The notes under the pieces: model-generated
Told to the model about the DNA's origin: nothing
The model's input: only the letters and a program-made list of their open reading frames with translations
The model's database searches: none
Program-made: the position numbers and the translations under genes
Shown: piece after piece, positions 8,396 through 15,336 of the stretch
Layout of the letters: the number at the start of each line of letters is the position of its first letter
Numbering within the stretch: the first letter of the stretch is position 1
Assembly (NCBI RefSeq): GCF_019679475.1
Contig: NZ_JAIEZP010000001.1
Span: forward strand, 2,914,001-2,978,000
Reading direction: 5' to 3'
Source: Hyphomonas sediminis
GTDB lineage: Bacteria > Pseudomonadota > Alphaproteobacteria > Caulobacterales > Hyphomonadaceae
DNA length: 64,000 nucleotides

Positions 8396-9354
8396 GCTGG
8401 CCGGGTGTTTCGCAGCGTCGGATCGCCACCAACGGAATTGAGCTGAACATTGCCGAGGCGGGCGAAGGCCCGCTGGTGCTTCTGCTGCACGGCTTTCCGG
8501 AGAGCTGGTATTCCTGGCGGCATCAGTTCGCGCCGCTGGCCGCGGCGGGCTATCATGTCGTGGCGCCGGACATGCGCGGCTATGGTAAGAGCGACAAGCC
8601 GCCGAACATTACCGACTATGTTCAGACCGAAGTGATCAAGGACATTATCGGCCTGATCCCGTCGCTGGGCTACGAAACGGCGGTGGTGATCGGCCATGAC
8701 TGGGGCGCACCGACGGCCTGGGCGACGGCGCTGTTCCATCCGGACAAGGTGCGCGCCGTGGGCGGACTTTCCGTGCCTTTCATGCCGCGCTCCCCGGTGC
8801 AGCCGATGCCGATGCTGCGGGAAATCTATAAGGGGCAGTTCTTCTACCAGCTCTATTTCCAGGAGCCGGGCGTGGCGGAAGCCGAGTTCGAGAAGGACAT
8901 GTATACGGGGCTGCGCAAGTTCCTGATCATGGCGGCGGGCGAGACTGACCTTTCCAAGCTGCCGCCGAAGAAGGAAGACGACGACCTTCTGACCAGCCTG
9001 CCCTATCCGGAAAGCCTGCCGAAATGGCTGAGCGATGCGGACCTCGACTTTTATGTGTCCGAGTTCAAGGCATCGGGAATGCGCGGGCCGATCAACTATT
9101 ATCGAAACCACGACCTGCATTGGCAGCTGACAGAAGGCGCGCCGATGGAAATTCATCAGCCTGCGATGTTTATCGCGGGCACGGCAGACGGCGTGGTGAT
9201 GATGGCGGCAGCGGCAATCGAGGCGATGCCGCATTTCGTCAAAGATCTGCGGATCAACAAGATGATCCCCGGCATTGGCCACTGGACGCAGCAGGAAGCG
9301 CCCGAAGCGGTGAACGAGGCAATTCTGGAATTCCTGCAGAACATCGACTCCTGA
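8392..9354 (+). CDS. alpha/beta-fold epoxide hydrolase
   Basis: A 320-residue soluble epoxide hydrolase. It has the oxyanion-hole motif HGFPESWYSWR, the nucleophile elbow GHDWGA (aspartate nucleophile), a cap-domain tyrosine in NYYRN, and the catalytic histidine in GIGHWTQQE. It would open epoxides to diols in the cytosol. It begins in a 4-base overlap with the deacylase and is followed 16 bases later by an FAD oxidoreductase. Haloalkane dehalogenases share the fold but carry different cap residues, so epoxide hydrolase is favoured. Confidence 0.9.
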   Translation: MSWPGVSQRRIATNGIELNIAEAGEGPLVLLLHGFPESWYSWRHQFAPLAAAGYHVVAPDMRGYGKSDKPPNITDYVQTEVIKDIIGLIPSLGYETAVVIGHDWGAPTAWATALFHPDKVRAVGGLSVPFMPRSPVQPMPMLREIYKGQFFYQLYFQEPGVAEAEFEKDMYTGLRKFLIMAAGETDLSKLPPKKEDDDLLTSLPYPESLPKWLSDADLDFYVSEFKASGMRGPINYYRNHDLHWQLTEGAPMEIHQPAMFIAGTADGVVMMAAAAIEAMPHFVKDLRINKMIPGIGHWTQQEAPEAVNEAILEFLQNIDS

Positions 9355-9370
9355 CAAGGTGGGGGGACGC

Positions 9371-10885
9371 ATGCGTGAAAAAGTGATCGTTATCGGGGCC
9401 GGCATCGGCGGGCTCTGCACGGCCATGATGCTGGCGCCTTCGGGGCGTGAGGTGGTCGTGCTGGAACGCGACGGGCCAGTGGAGACCGCCGACCCGGACG
9501 AGCTGTTCAAGACGTGGAAGCGCGTGGGCGTGGGGCACCTGCGCCAGAGCCATGCCTTCCTCGCGCGCCTGCGCACCATCATGAAGGCGGAACATCCGCG
9601 CCTGCTGGAACAGCTGATGGATCTGGGCGTGCGGGAGTTGCCGTTCGAGAACATGCTGACCGAGAAGCAGCAGGCGAAATACCAGGCAACTGATGGCGAC
9701 GCGGAGCTGACCATCATCACCAGCCGCCGCACGACGCTCGAAATGGCGATGCGGCGCTATGTTGAGAGCATGCCCAACGTGACGTTGCGATCCGGCTTTC
9801 TCGTCCGCACGCTGATCACGAACAAAGGAGACGACGGTATATTCGATGTCAGCGGCGTGGAGGGCGAGGAGAACGGCGCACCTGTGACACTGACCGCCGA
9901 TGTTGTGGTCGACGCCGCCGGCAAGAGCGGCTTCACCATCGAGCAGCTGATGGAGGAAGGCGCTGGCATCCGCGAGGAAAGCGAGACGGCGGGCATTCTC
10001 TATTTCACGCGGCATTACCGCTTCCTGCCGGGCAAGAGCGAACCAGACCGGAGAGCCAATCCACCGCCGACGGGCGATCTCGGCTTTCTGAAGTTTGGCG
10101 TGTTTCCCGGCGACAACGGCAATTTTTCGATCACCATCGCCATTCCCGAAGTGGAAATGGAGATGCGCAAATCGATCCTCGATCCGGAAATCTTTCACAA
10201 TATCACCCTTCTCCTACCGGGACTTCGTCCGTGGACGACTGCCGAGCAGTCCGAGCCGACGAGCAAGGTGTTCGGGATGGGCGATCTGATCAGCCGCTGG
10301 CGGGATATGGTGGTGGACGGAAAGCCCGCCGCGCGAGGCTATTTCGCGCTGGGCGATACGCTGGTGCGGACCAATCCGCTGTACGGGCGGGGCTGTTCTT
10401 TTGCGGCCGTTTCGGCGCAGGCCCTGCGGCAGACGCTGGACACGACGGCTGATCCCGTGGCGCGGGCACTGCGCTTCCACCAGCGCGTGATGGCAGAACT
10501 GCACCCCTTCTATATCGTGCAACGCCGGCAGGACCGCAGCGCGATGAAACGCGCGCGCCGGGCCCTGACGCCTAATGCCAGGCAAAGCTTCCGCTCGAAA
10601 CTGATTGAGAGCTTTGTGGAGGACGGCGTGAAGATCGCGCTGCGCTCCGACACGCGGCTGCTGCGCGAGGCGATGCGCGGATTTCACATGCTGGAACATC
10701 CGGAAAAGTGGCTGCGCAAACCGCGGAACCTTGCCGGCGTGCTCTATTACTGGGCACGGGGCAAACGCCTGAACGCAGCGGCCTATCCGCCCAAGCCAGG
10801 GCCGGAGCGGACCGAGATGATGATGGCTCTCGAACTCGATTACAAAGCTGATATGGCGCGCACAGCCGAAGCGCTGGCAGCCTGA
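9371..10885 (+). CDS. FAD-dependent oxidoreductase (PHBH/halogenase-like fold)
   Basis: A 504-residue flavoprotein starting at the ATG at 9371 after GGTGGGGGG. The FAD dinucleotide fold is IVIGAGIGGLCTAMML at residues 6-21, followed by LERD. The second FAD contact is GYFALGDTLVRTNPLYGRGCS near residue 340. This order of motifs is typical of p-hydroxybenzoate-hydroxylase and halogenase-type monooxygenases. The halogenase WxWxIP motif is not visible. In this operon a monooxygenase making an epoxide for the adjacent hydrolase would make sense (inference). Confidence 0.82.
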   Translation: MREKVIVIGAGIGGLCTAMMLAPSGREVVVLERDGPVETADPDELFKTWKRVGVGHLRQSHAFLARLRTIMKAEHPRLLEQLMDLGVRELPFENMLTEKQQAKYQATDGDAELTIITSRRTTLEMAMRRYVESMPNVTLRSGFLVRTLITNKGDDGIFDVSGVEGEENGAPVTLTADVVVDAAGKSGFTIEQLMEEGAGIREESETAGILYFTRHYRFLPGKSEPDRRANPPPTGDLGFLKFGVFPGDNGNFSITIAIPEVEMEMRKSILDPEIFHNITLLLPGLRPWTTAEQSEPTSKVFGMGDLISRWRDMVVDGKPAARGYFALGDTLVRTNPLYGRGCSFAAVSAQALRQTLDTTADPVARALRFHQRVMAELHPFYIVQRRQDRSAMKRARRALTPNARQSFRSKLIESFVEDGVKIALRSDTRLLREAMRGFHMLEHPEKWLRKPRNLAGVLYYWARGKRLNAAAYPPKPGPERTEMMMALELDYKADMARTAEALAA

Positions 10886-10923
10886 ACCGCGCCCCCTTGC
10901 GCCAACGGCGGGAAGGATATTTG

Positions 10924-11661
10924 ATGGCGATCAAACCTCTGGAGGCTTCCCCGAAGATCATGTCCACGCCCGCCGCCGACACCGGACGCCGCGAACAGGC
11001 GAAGGCGGAACGCCGCGAGAAGATCATGCGGGCGGCGCGCGACATGATCCGCGAGACCGGCGACATGAACCTATCCATGCGGGAACTGGCACGGCGCGCG
11101 GAAGTGAGCGTGGCAACTTCCTACAACCTGTTCGGCTCGAAACGCGCGGTGATGCTGGCAGTTCTGGAGGACGAGCGCGACTTTCTGCAGCGGTACCAGA
11201 AGCTGCAGGTGTCGAATGCGATCGACCGCATCTTTGAGGCCCATGCGCTGGGATACCAATACTTCGTTCAGGACCCGGACTTTTACCGGCCACTGTGGCG
11301 CGCCTTGCTGAGCGCAACAACCAATGACGATTCCGGCCTGATGAGCCCGGAGCGGCAGGCGCAGACGCGCGCCGCCTGGCACGCCCTGCTGACGGCGGCG
11401 CAGGATGAAAAGCTGCTCTCACAGGAGATGAGCGCCGAAGTGCTTGAGCGGATGCTATCGCACCTCGCAGGCGGCACCCTGCTGTCATGGTCGAGCGGAG
11501 GCGTGGAAACCGAAGACCTTATGGCGTCGGTGGGGCTTGGCTACGCGCTTATCCTATCGGCCTGCGCGACGAATGAAGGGCGCGGACTGCTGGACGCCAA
11601 GATTGCGGCCTATCAGGCGACACTGGGCAAAGGAAAGAAGATCGGCGCTTCACGGGAGTGA
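10924..11661 (+). CDS. TetR-family transcriptional regulator
   Basis: A 245-residue regulator. The ATG at 10924 follows GGGAAGGA, while an upstream in-frame start at 10897 has none. The N-terminal helix-turn-helix reads MRELARRAEVSVATSYNLF-GSKRAVML, typical of TetR. The C-terminal ligand-binding part is helical and has no recognisable ligand signature. It is the last gene of the 6.2-11.7 kb operon, 38 bases after the oxidoreductase, so it probably senses a pathway compound and may control the palindrome at 6146 (inference). Confidence 0.88.
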   Translation: MAIKPLEASPKIMSTPAADTGRREQAKAERREKIMRAARDMIRETGDMNLSMRELARRAEVSVATSYNLFGSKRAVMLAVLEDERDFLQRYQKLQVSNAIDRIFEAHALGYQYFVQDPDFYRPLWRALLSATTNDDSGLMSPERQAQTRAAWHALLTAAQDEKLLSQEMSAEVLERMLSHLAGGTLLSWSSGGVETEDLMASVGLGYALILSACATNEGRGLLDAKIAAYQATLGKGKKIGASRE

Positions 11662-11674
11662 GAAGCGCCGATCT
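11639..11674. terminator. bidirectional hairpin between convergent genes
   Basis: The perfect 13-bp inverted repeat AGATCGGCGCTTC / GAAGCGCCGATCT with a 10-base loop straddles the TetR stop codon. The convergent amidohydrolase gene ends at 11686. On the minus strand the hairpin is followed by TCTTTCC, a moderate U-rich tail; on the plus strand there is no T-run. Confidence 0.75.
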
Positions 11675-11685
11675 GAAAGGCGCGC

Positions 11686-13491
11686 CTACTGGGCCGGATA
11701 GAAGCCGATATTGTCGACTTCGAACCAGGCAGACTCGCCCCCTTCCCGGTTGATCATGATGCCAACCTGGAGAAGGTCGTCACCCGACCATGCAGGGGCG
11801 GACTCCGGGTTGCCTGCGAATGCAAAGTCCGTGAACGGCACTTCAAAGCGGTTCCAGCCTTCACCGGCCGTGACCTTTGCTTCCCAGTTGCCATTCAGCG
11901 ACAGAATGCGGAGCGTGTAGTCACCGCTGCCGAACAGTTCCGCAGTGACGCCAGCATACGCGGTTGCATCGACAGGGACGACCGAGCCGCGGCTGAGCGG
12001 GAAGATGACACCGGCCATGGGTTTGTCCTTACGGGCCATCTGCGCGGTGACGGTGAGGACGTGATCGCCTTCCTCGCGCGGGCGGCGAGCATAGGTGATG
12101 ACCGAACGCTCCATGCCGAAGTCGAGATCGGTAACCGGCAGGCTGTCGACAGAGGTACGGCCATCGGCGCGCTCGAAATCGTCGATCAGGGCGGCGGCGG
12201 CGCGCGGCGCAGGCATCGCAGGAAGCGCCGCAGGCGGCTTGGCGGCGTCGTAGAGGACCACGCCGTCCACCAGCGTCAGCGAGATGTTGCGCACATCGCT
12301 GATCGTCTCCCACGGCTTGCCCTTGATGAGTACGAGGTCTGCCCGCTGGCCGGCGGCAATCTGGCCGCGATCTTCGGCGAGGCCGAGCGCGCGGGCGCTG
12401 GTGGCGGTCGCGGCGATCAGCGCGTCGGTCGGCGAAAGGCCGGCGGCGACGAACAGTTCGATTTCGCGGAGGGTCGCATCACCATGGACGAGGCCGCCGA
12501 TACCGGCGTCTGTGCCGAGGGCCACGGGGACGCCGGCTGCGAACAGGGTACGGAGGTTTTCTTCCGCGATGCCATATTTCCAGACGCGCTGGCGCACGGC
12601 GGCGCTTTCCATGTCGAGTTCGGGCGCGCCGGGGCGGCGGGGCTCGTAAATGGCAAGGGTGGGCGCGTAGAAGACGCCGGAGGCGGCGATCTCGGCGGCT
12701 TCCTCAGCGGTCAGCGCGCGGTCCTGAAGGCTGTGGGCGATGATGTCCACGCCGGCGCGGGCGGCGAGCGCGCCGCGCATCGAGGTGACCGTGTGCGTGA
12801 GGATGCGGATGTTGTTCTCATGCGCCTCGTCGGCAAGCGCGCTGAGGGTTTCCTCGTTCATGCTGGTTTCTTCCGGCGACATGCCATAGCGCCAGCCATC
12901 GGAGAAAACCTTGATATAGTCGGGCTTGTAGGGGAGCAGTTCCTGCACGGCGCGTTCTGCGGACTCCGGAGTGGACACCCATTTCGTCGTCGATTGGTCG
13001 CTCCAGTCAGCGCCATGGCCGCCGGGCGTGCTCATCCGGGCGACGAGATTGACGTGCGGCGAGGGCACAGCTTCGAGCCATTCACGGCGCGGCTGAAATG
13101 CCTCCGGAGGCTGATGGAAATCGAGAACTGTCGTGACGCCTGCAGCGAGGTAAGCGGCGGAGACATGCGGCAGCGCAGACGGCGTGGCGCGCGGCCCCCA
13201 ATGCGTGTGCACATCATAGAAACCCGGCAGGAGCGCCCTGCCCTCACCCTTGATGACCTTGGCGCCGCGCGGCGTTTTCACCTTCGGGCCAGCCTCGATG
13301 ATACGGCCATCCCGAATCAGGACCGTGCCCTTCCAGGGCGCCGCGCCGGTGGCGTCGAACACCTCGACATTGGTGATGGCCGTCACCTGGCCGGGCTTGG
13401 CGAAGGCAAACTGCTGCCCGATGAGGCAGACAGTCGCGAGAAGCAGAACACTAAAGAGGCGCAGCACAGATTTCTCCTTTTTCAGGGGCAT
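11686..13491 (-). CDS. secreted amidohydrolase with C-terminal carbohydrate-binding-like domain
   Basis: A 601-residue secreted enzyme. The start at 13491 opens a signal peptide (MPLKKEKSVLRLFSVLLLA, ending AFA). The metal-binding pair is FYDVHTHWGP (His95, His97) and further ligand segments are RILTHTV, DIIAHSL and ALGTDAGIGG, so the core looks active and imidazolonepropionase/prolidase-like. About 165 residues are added at the C-terminus after the usual NISLTLVDGVVLYD end. This tail (LIDDFERADGRTS ... WNRFEVPFTDF ... ENIGFYP-like end) resembles the CIA30/CBM11 beta-sandwich. It is divergent from the ECF sigma gene and shares its promoter element. Confidence 0.85.
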   Translation of the reverse strand: MPLKKEKSVLRLFSVLLLATVCLIGQQFAFAKPGQVTAITNVEVFDATGAAPWKGTVLIRDGRIIEAGPKVKTPRGAKVIKGEGRALLPGFYDVHTHWGPRATPSALPHVSAAYLAAGVTTVLDFHQPPEAFQPRREWLEAVPSPHVNLVARMSTPGGHGADWSDQSTTKWVSTPESAERAVQELLPYKPDYIKVFSDGWRYGMSPEETSMNEETLSALADEAHENNIRILTHTVTSMRGALAARAGVDIIAHSLQDRALTAEEAAEIAASGVFYAPTLAIYEPRRPGAPELDMESAAVRQRVWKYGIAEENLRTLFAAGVPVALGTDAGIGGLVHGDATLREIELFVAAGLSPTDALIAATATSARALGLAEDRGQIAAGQRADLVLIKGKPWETISDVRNISLTLVDGVVLYDAAKPPAALPAMPAPRAAAALIDDFERADGRTSVDSLPVTDLDFGMERSVITYARRPREEGDHVLTVTAQMARKDKPMAGVIFPLSRGSVVPVDATAYAGVTAELFGSGDYTLRILSLNGNWEAKVTAGEGWNRFEVPFTDFAFAGNPESAPAWSGDDLLQVGIMINREGGESAWFEVDNIGFYPAQ

Positions 13492-13525
13492 TTCGGTCTT
13501 GTGCAGTGACAAGGGTCTGTCTGTT

Positions 13526-13552
13526 AAGACGTACGGGCGCGCAAAATCCTCC
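13526..13552 (-). promoter_or_regulatory. candidate ECF-sigma promoter of the secreted amidohydrolase
   Basis: On the minus strand GGAGG (13552-13548), 16 bases, then CGTCTT (13531-13526), followed by AA. The start of the amidohydrolase gene is 35 bases downstream. The same GG..G-N16-CGTCTT arrangement is found in front of the ECF sigma gene and the TonB receptor. CGTC-type -10 elements are common for ECF sigma factors, so self-recognition by the sigma factor encoded next door is likely. Confidence 0.6.
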
Positions 13553-13572
13553 GGTTCATCGTCAAAATTTCC

Positions 13573-13599
13573 GGTTGTCGCCGCCAGTCCTAACGTCTT
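13573..13599 (+). promoter_or_regulatory. candidate ECF-sigma autoregulatory promoter
   Basis: GGTTG (13573-13577), 16 bases, CGTCTT (13594-13599), followed by TA. It lies 32 bases before the sigma-factor ATG. The -10-like part CGTCTTTA is identical to that of the TonB receptor promoter; the -35-like part differs at two of five positions from the other two sites. Confidence 0.55.
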
Positions 13600-13631
13600 T
13601 ATGGAACATTCCAGCAGGGGCAGACTCCGGA

Positions 13632-14177
13632 ATGAGTTTTCAATCGCGCAAAAATCCGGGGCAGAAACAGGCTGCCCTCGATCTGGACATGCTGGCGCGC
13701 CGGTATGGTCGCGCCTTGCGCAACTATTTCCAGAAACGCGCCCCGGCCTCGCTGGACCCGGAAGACCTGGTGCAGGAGGTTTTTGCCAAGATCGCCCGCC
13801 GCGCCGACACCAGCGACGTGGTTGCCGTGGAGCCTTACCTCTTCCGGACGGCCAACAGCGTTCTGATCGACAGCCTGCGCCGCGCCGAGGCGCGCGGCGG
13901 CAATGCGCATGAAACTTTTGAAGAAGATGTGCACGGGCTGGCGGATTCTGATCCGGAACGCGTCTTGATAGGTAAGGAAGGAGTCGAGCGCCTGATTTCT
14001 GCGCTCTATGAGCTGCCTGGACCTGTGCGCCAGGCATTTGCACTTTATCATTTTGAACAGATGCGCCACGCAGAAATTGCAAAGCGCCTTGGAATTTCCA
14101 TCAGTACAATTGAGAAATATATGGCACGCGCTAACACACACATTCTCGCAAAAGTGGACTTCGGCAACCGGTCTTGA
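13632..14177 (+). CDS. ECF sigma factor (FecI-like)
   Basis: A 181-residue extracytoplasmic-function sigma-70 factor. Region 2 shows LDPEDLVQEVFAKIAR and EPYLFRTANSVLIDSLRR, and region 4 shows LPGPVRQAFALYHFEQMRHAEIAKRLGISISTIEKYM, the DNA-binding helix-turn-helix. The ATG at 13632 is the first that leaves only sigma sequence; upstream in-frame residues look random. The gene stands directly before a FecR-type anti-sigma gene and an STN-containing receptor. This is the standard three-gene surface-signalling layout, in which ligand binding outside releases the sigma factor. Confidence 0.92.
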   Translation: MSFQSRKNPGQKQAALDLDMLARRYGRALRNYFQKRAPASLDPEDLVQEVFAKIARRADTSDVVAVEPYLFRTANSVLIDSLRRAEARGGNAHETFEEDVHGLADSDPERVLIGKEGVERLISALYELPGPVRQAFALYHFEQMRHAEIAKRLGISISTIEKYMARANTHILAKVDFGNRS

Positions 14178-14187
14178 TGCTAGCGCC

Positions 14188-15213
14188 ATGACAGACAAGG
14201 GATACGACAATCAGTCCGCGATAGAAGCGGCAGCAGCAAGCTGGGATGCCCGGCTGCGCAATCCCGACTGCAGTGATGCAGAGCGCGCGCGTTTTCGTGC
14301 CTGGTGCGACGAGGCCCCGGCACACCGGGAGGCATTCGACCGGCTGCAACGCGCCGTCGTTGCGATGCGCTCTGTGGCGCACCATCCGGAAATGCGCGCC
14401 CTGCGCGACGCGGCCCTCAGCGAACGAAAAGACCTGCGGCGCGGACGCATGGCGCTTGCCGCAGCCAGCATCCTGATTGCCGCCGTTTGTGCGCCCCTCG
14501 CCCTGCACCAGTTTGGCAACTCCACCGGACAAGGCGGCACAGATGCCGATGCGGCAGTGCTTTACGCCACCGCCATTGGACAGCGCACCGGCATCACGCT
14601 GGACGACGGCTCTGTCATCACCCTCAACACCGACAGCCAGGTTTCCGTAGATTATTCCGGCACCGATCGCCTGATCACCCTGCTGAAGGGACAAGCGATG
14701 TTCGAAGTGGCCAAAGACCCCTCGCGCCCCTTCATGGTAACCGCCGGCAACAAGCGTGTGGTTGCCCTTGGCACGACCTTCGACGTGCGCCTCAACAATT
14801 CGGCCGTCGAAGTTATCCTGTTGGAAGGCAAGGTTGCTGTTGAAGCGGTGAGCAAGGCAAAGAACACCGTGCCGGTTTCGCTGGCGCAGATGACATCCGG
14901 CGAGCGGCTGGTTTCCTCGCCGGCCACGCCCATGCCGAATGTGACACAGATTGACGCCGACAAGGCGACGAGCTGGCGCGATGGCTATGTCACTTTTGAA
15001 GACACGCCACTGAGCGAAGCCCTTGTGGAAATGAACCGCTACTCCGCGGTGCAGATCTCCGGGGAGGCGGCCGATTTGGACGAACTGCGGATCACCGGCG
15101 TGTTCCGCGCAGGGCAGCAGGCCCGCTTTGCAGACACCCTGCAGAGCTATTTCCCGATCGAGGCGACGCGGTCGGGTAACAAGATCGTGCTAAAAATGTC
15201 ACATCCGCTCTAG
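14188..15213 (+). CDS. FecR-family anti-sigma regulator
   Basis: A 341-residue inner-membrane regulator starting at the ATG at 14188, 10 bases after the sigma stop. The N-terminal cytoplasmic part has the DUF4880-like pattern AAASWDARLRNPDCSDAERARFRAWC, and HREAFDRL follows. A single membrane helix (MALAAASILIAAVCAPLAL) sits around residue 90. The periplasmic FecR domain includes ITLDDGSVITLNTDSQVSV, LLKGQAMFEVAKDPSRPF and VALGTTFDVR, all hallmark segments. The C-terminal STN-like/DUF4974 part (LSEALVEMNRYS...ITGVFRAGQQARF) should contact the receptor. It carries the outside signal from the TonB receptor to the sigma factor. Confidence 0.93.
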   Translation: MTDKGYDNQSAIEAAAASWDARLRNPDCSDAERARFRAWCDEAPAHREAFDRLQRAVVAMRSVAHHPEMRALRDAALSERKDLRRGRMALAAASILIAAVCAPLALHQFGNSTGQGGTDADAAVLYATAIGQRTGITLDDGSVITLNTDSQVSVDYSGTDRLITLLKGQAMFEVAKDPSRPFMVTAGNKRVVALGTTFDVRLNNSAVEVILLEGKVAVEAVSKAKNTVPVSLAQMTSGERLVSSPATPMPNVTQIDADKATSWRDGYVTFEDTPLSEALVEMNRYSAVQISGEAADLDELRITGVFRAGQQARFADTLQSYFPIEATRSGNKIVLKMSHPL

Positions 15214-15240
15214 TTTATTGCAGACCCGTCACATTTGTGA

Positions 15241-15267
15241 GGAGGGTCGTGGATTCCGCTGCGTCTT
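15241..15267 (+). promoter_or_regulatory. candidate ECF-sigma promoter of the STN-type TonB receptor
   Basis: GGAGG (15241-15245), 16 bases, CGTCTT (15262-15267), followed by TA. Both hexamer-like parts and the spacing equal those of the amidohydrolase promoter on the other side of the locus. A predicted start near 15274 leaves about 60 bases of leader before the receptor ATG at 15337. The GGAGG here is too far from the ATG to be a ribosome-binding site. Confidence 0.6.
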
Positions 15268-15336
15268 TAGGGATGAAGAGGCCGCCCCCAGCGAATAGGG
15301 GCAGCCTCCACCCAGCAAGAGGCACAGAGGACCAAG

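Noticed and set aside
12061-13509. 482-codon plus-strand frame
   Set aside because: Mirror of the secreted amidohydrolase gene; composition is typical of an antisense GC-rich frame and no family is visible.
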